DNA from: Dromaius novaehollandiae
Lineage: Eukaryota; Chordata; Aves; Casuariiformes; Dromaiidae
Length of the DNA: 64,000 nucleotides
NCBI RefSeq assembly: GCF_036370855.1
Contig: NW_026991472.1
Location: 62,001 to 126,000, forward strand
Reading direction: 5' to 3'
Part shown: in pieces, positions 59,871-64,000 of the stretch
Layout of the letters: each line of letters begins with the position of its first letter
Position numbering within the stretch: position 1 is the first letter of the stretch
Translations under genes and position numbers: made by a program
The notes under the pieces: generated by a model
Databases searched by the model: none
The model's input: the letters and a program-made list of their open reading frames with translations, nothing else
Told to the model about the DNA's origin: nothing

Positions 59871-60584
59871 TCAACTGCCCTCGCTGGGTAACTGCTTCCA
59901 TGGCTTGTATATCAGCATTATGGGGCCACAGCCCACACGCTATTTCCAACTGGAGTGCAAGGATTATACTAAGGTAGCAATACCAGGGAGCACGGCACCC
60001 CGAAAATGAATTTTGGAATGTGGCTTTTGCTGCCTTGCCGGGGCAGTGTGTCAGCCCGAGAGCAAGGGGTGGGGGGGGGTGGGGGGTCACAGCCGCCTTC
60101 CTTTCTTCGGGGAAAGGAAAGCCCCTGCCTGTCGTGGGGTCTAAAGCAGACGTACCCATTTAAACACTCCCTTAACGTGCCTAGTGTTTTCCTGTGGCTA
60201 CTGTTTTACTGTGGGGAAATGCACGGAGCCAGACAGTCTCCCAGCCTGCTCCTGCGCATCCTCCCTAGCTTTCGTCAGGCCCTGCAGAGGCTCGTCTGCA
60301 CAGCCTGCCCGGCTCCGTGAAAGACCGCCTCCCCGCCAAACGGCGCTCAGGAGAAGCACGGCCTACAACAAACAGCCGGTGGCACTGAGGTCACGCCTGT
60401 GCAGGGTGACTGGGAAGGAGCTGGCAGGCCGCGCGCACGCTCAGCGGCCCATTGTGAGGAGCTCCTGACACCTTCACAAGGTCTGCACGCCCGCCGGCGA
60501 TGTCACAGCACCGCCAGGGCAACCCAGGGCCCCGTTGCCGGGCAGGCCTCATTTGCGCACACAGCTTTGGGAGTACCAGCAGAC

Positions 60585-62316
60585 ATGGCTGGCTGCTCTG
60601 CCTTGGTGTGCCTTCTCCTGTGTACTCTCCTTGTACACGGGGTCCCCATACCTGGGGAAAGAGAGGCTTCGGTGCTGTCTGAAGGTACGTACTCCAACGC
60701 AAGACCTCCTCTCCCCCACTAACATTGTCTAAGGGTGAATCTCCAGGGGCAAGGCAGCGCTCCCACGGGCCCCTACCAGCACCTGGGGGCACAGGCAGAA
60801 TAGGGGGCTCCCTTCCAAAGCTGAGAACACTTGAGGAGGAGCTCTTCTGCAGAGACGCGGCTTTCCACAGCCTTCTGCGCCGCCCTCCTGCGCTGCCCAC
60901 CCTGGGCACACACAAGCATCTGCCGAGCCTCGGCCCAGCACAGAAGTGGGTCTCGCTCGTGACAGCAGGCTCCTGCTTCCCTTTCTCCCAGCGCAGGAAG
61001 GAGGGAGAGAGGAGGAGCAAAACGCACCAAAAGGAGCAGGGGGGAGAAGAGAAGAATGGGGCGTTTTCTCAATGCACGGCACCAAACTAGGATACCACAT
61101 GGCATCCCGCACGTGCTGGGATGCCACGTCCCCACGGCTGTGATGCGTGTGCCGCTGCGCTTGGGCTCTTCACGCTTCAGCCCTCCCCTTCCTACCTTTC
61201 ACCTACCACAGCATGCACGTTTATATTAAACGCTGATCTCTGGCCACTGTTTTGCAGTACTCTCCCCCAAGGGTTCTGCAGAGGCTGACCCCAGCCCTCC
61301 AAAACGCAGAACTGTTGTCGTCATCGTCGCCAACACTTTGACGCTCGTCATCTTGACGTTGTTTGCGTTCTGCGTTTGGCTCTACTACCGACTCAAGACC
61401 AGGAAAGAAAGGTAATGTTTGAAATTCACACCCCTTGCAAAGTGATACACCTTGCACAGCAGCTCCCAATGTGGGCATGGCAACAAGAACAGCACACCTG
61501 CAAGGCAGCCATTACACAGCTGCACAAAGTGCTTACCTGAAGCCCACAGGTACTCTCAAGGCTTCCCAGAAAGCTCCCAGGCCGGCATTTTAACCCTTTC
61601 CCTGGCAAATGGAACAGAGCACAAGTTCCCTCCTAGGGAGCGCGCTTCCTTTCAAAAGGACAACTAAAAATCCTTTACCATACCTCTCGGTACGATTCCT
61701 AGGTCTCCAGAGGACGATGCCGAGGCATCCGCTTGCCACTACCGCTGCCACTGCGGAGAGGTGAGTTCTGTCCTGCCTCCAGGACAAAAAGCTCCATCCG
61801 AGCAAGTCCCTTCAAACCTTCCCCTCTTCAAACTCGCACCAACACAAAGCTCATCTGCTAATGTGTTATTTCCAGCTTCACAGCAGCCTGCAGTGTACCT
61901 GCTCCAGGTGTGCTTCTCCGAGCGCAGCAAGCCTAGAGCTCTGCAACATCTGGGGCAATGAAGACGACAATCCGTATGGCGGCCTTCTCCCATCCCTGCC
62001 TCCTACACCGGGCATGGGAGAGTTCAGCAGAAGCTCTTCCAGTGACAGGTAATCGCCACCACAAAAGCAGAAGACACCTTGCTCAGGCTACGCTGCGCCC
62101 CTTTCAAGGGCGGGCTTGCTTTGGGGCCTCTGGGGGCAGCTTAAGGGCGTATTCTCCTGCTCCCTTTCCCTTGGGGCTGGCCAGTGTGCCCTTCAGAGAG
62201 CTACTGCACACAACCCCGGCTTCCATTTCAGTGCCACCACGCAGGAGGAGAACACCGCAGATGCAGGCGTGCCTGGCACAGGCAGGCTCGAAGCACCAGC
62301 CGGCGACAAGGCCTGA
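60585..62316 (+). CDS. Gene X copy 6 (one Phe deleted in the membrane span)
   Basis: Exons 60585-60684, 61258-61411, 61703-61760, 61876-62048 and 62232-62316. Exon 2 lacks one codon: TTC is missing, so LTLFFAF becomes LTLFAF. The protein has 189 residues and the frame is preserved. The last exon has the Val and Ala variants of copy 4. Exon 1 and intron 1 variants match copy 2. Confidence 0.75.
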
Positions 62317-62453
62317 ACGGGTGGCATCTCGGGCTGGGCACCGACACCAGGCCACGGCACCGTCCCTCCGCCCAGCCTGCCCGCACCGTGCTCCTCCGTC
62401 TCGGGCCGGTGCCATCATCGCGCCCGGCCACCTGCACGAGGAGGCCCCTGGGC

Positions 62454-62459
62454 AATAAA
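62454..62459 (+). terminator. AATAAA poly(A) signal of gene X copy 6
   Basis: Canonical signal 138 bp after the stop codon. Confidence 0.7.
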
Positions 62460-63224
62460 GACGGAGAGGAGGCAGAGCTCACGCAGCGCCAGAGTGGTGT
62501 TTCCTTAGAGCAGCTCGCGGGGGCCGGGGGTGGGGGGGATCTCTCCCACCCACAGGCCTTGGGGCACAGAGCTCCTCCACTCGCACGCGCTCCAGTGCCA
62601 ACATGGCCGGGCCCGAGGGCTTTGGCCAGGAGCGCTCCTGGGCGAGCGGCAGCGCGGGGGACGCCGGCTACGAGAGCCCCTCACAGCCCCGCAGGCCGGC
62701 AGCCCCGTGCTCGCTCCCCGCGCTTTCACGCTGGCTCCCGGGCACGCCGCACTCGTGCCCACCCACCAGGGCCGGGAAGCGCTGCCACCCTGCCGGCGGC
62801 TCGCGGCCTGTCTGCGCTCCGCGGCTGTGCCGGTGGCACTCTTGAATGGGTTAAATCCCACTAACTAGGATTTCTAAATCCAAGTAATGGGGCTTTCCAG
62901 TGCGGGGCTGCAGAGTGTCCCGGTGGCCAGGCCTCGGGGCCTCGGCAGCAGCCGTGCGGGCACAGCCGGAGCCCGGCTGCGGCGCCGGGGCTGGAGGCGG
63001 CGGGCGCTCTGTCCCGCTGCCCCGTGCAGCAAAGCCCCCTCCCCGCCACAGCCACTGCCTGCGCCCCAGCGGTGCTCGGGCAGCCTGCTGCCCTCCTCTG
63101 CTGCTCCGCGCACCCTGACAGGCGCAAGCGGTGGCAACTGCTGCAAAGCCCCTTTCCCGCACAGCTGTGACCTGATTCAGCTCCCAGCAAATCCAGACTC
63201 GAAGCCTACCAGCTCCTGCACAAC

Positions 63225-63960
63225 TGTGATGCGCCAACAGGGGAGCAGCTGAGATTCTGTCAGATTCCTGGGTTAGCGCGCTGAACTTCAGAGATCATCA
63301 TTTGGCAGGTATAAGAAGTTACATATGACAACACTAAACAATTAACACCAAACCATCTACAAGTATAACAAAGCTGAATAGTAAAGCTAGAAATACAATA
63401 GAACTGAAAATAGAATACACATATTAGAGCTCCCTGGTTAAGCCACGGATGCTCAGTACAGTGACTTTTCTCGGATGCGCGGTACAGTGACCATTCTCAC
63501 CCTTTCCTTGTACTTACGGGCCACCCCTCCGGTACAGTTTTCCCCAGACTCTTCTCACCACGCTCGGGCTGTGCCGGGATGATTCAGGTTCTCCCTGGCG
63601 GTCGCCATCAGTGGCGTCCCCGCTGATCGGTGGGTTGTCTGGTCTGCAGGCCAACTGAGGGCGAGTCTGAGTCCACACAGAGGTAGGTAGCTTACTCTCT
63701 TTTATCCTTCCCGGGCTTAGTTCCTTGCCCATTCGAACAGTGCCAGACCACAGTTACACAGCAGAACCGACGGCCTCAGCCAATAACAGTGTGGTCAAGA
63801 GGCTGGGCAACAGATAACAGTACGCATGTTCAACACCCAACAGTATGCGTACTCAACAGATAACCCAGTTCCACGCTACCCAGAGGCTTACAGGGCGAGT
63901 CTGCAGTGTCACTTCTCCTTTGCTGACTAGGTTTGCTCAGCACTCAGGGGTCGCTGGAGG
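63225..63960 (-). mobile_element. LTR-like element A, unit 6
   Basis: 736-bp copy, in the shorter form also found in units 2 and 4. The window ends 40 bp beyond it. Confidence 0.55.
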
Positions 63961-64000
63961 GCTACAGCAACCCCACAGTGTGGTGACTCCGGCCGTGGTG

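Larger units (their letters stand above)
59860..64000 (+). repeat. Tandem array unit 6 (partial, cut by window end)
   Basis: Start of a sixth copy. It holds gene X, the GC-rich spacer and LTR-A, and ends 40 bp past LTR-A. The array clearly continues beyond the window. Gene X intron variants match unit 2. Confidence 0.97.

Noticed and set aside
1-64000. Array as ribosomal DNA, histone cluster or satellite
   Set aside because: No rRNA, tRNA or histone sequence is seen, and the unit contains spliced protein-coding exons and ERV pieces rather than a short satellite monomer.

Overview
The window is vertebrate nuclear DNA. Genes are split into small exons with clean GT/AG junctions, CpG-island promoters alternate with AT-rich introns, AATAAA signals are present, and there are remnants of an endogenous retrovirus (ERV). 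A bird, or at least a sauropsid, is most likely. That rests on compact high-GC gene structure and on the head-to-head DNAAF6/NUP62CL pair, which in mammals lies on Xq22 and should correspond to chicken 4p / songbird 4A. Species and chromosome cannot be fixed from the sequence.

The whole window is one head-to-tail tandem array of a ~12 kb unit: five complete copies and the start of a sixth. Unit starts, anchored on the same T6-CCAGGTCAAC string, are 1, 11982, 23960, 35983, 48012 and 59860. Unit lengths are 11981, 11978, 12023, 12029 and 11848 bp, and the sixth is cut by the window end after 4141 bp. Copies are nearly identical. They differ by scattered SNPs, microsatellite lengths and a few indels, the largest being a ~150 bp deletion in unit 5.

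Layout of each unit, in unit 1 coordinates. (a) 724-2458 (+): a five-exon gene, here called gene X, for a 190-residue single-pass membrane protein I do not recognise; poly(A) signal at 2596. (b) 2602-3364: GC-rich spacer with an 80-codon ORF of doubtful status. (c) 3365-4105: LTR-like element A, minus orientation. (d) 4106-6178: AT-rich non-coding stretch, probably captured DNAAF6 intron. (e) 6179-6280 (-): first coding exon of DNAAF6 (PIH1D3). (f) about 7050-8400: CpG island and bidirectional promoter with an RFX-type X-box. (g) 8028-10056 (+), with a possible third exon to 10356: 5' exons of a NUP62/NUP62CL-type FG nucleoporin. (h) 11041-11720: LTR-like element B, also minus. (i) 11711-11992 (-): retroviral env transmembrane-subunit fragment, followed by the next unit.

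Two kinds of cargo are therefore interleaved with two related, same-orientation LTR-like elements. One is a truncated piece of the DNAAF6/NUP62CL promoter region, cut at both ends beside an LTR. The other is the complete small gene X. This fits array growth by recombination between LTRs, followed by unequal exchange and gene conversion. Gene X is the only complete gene and keeps an intact reading frame in all six copies, including one copy with a 3-bp in-frame deletion. It is the best candidate for an undescribed amplified gene family.
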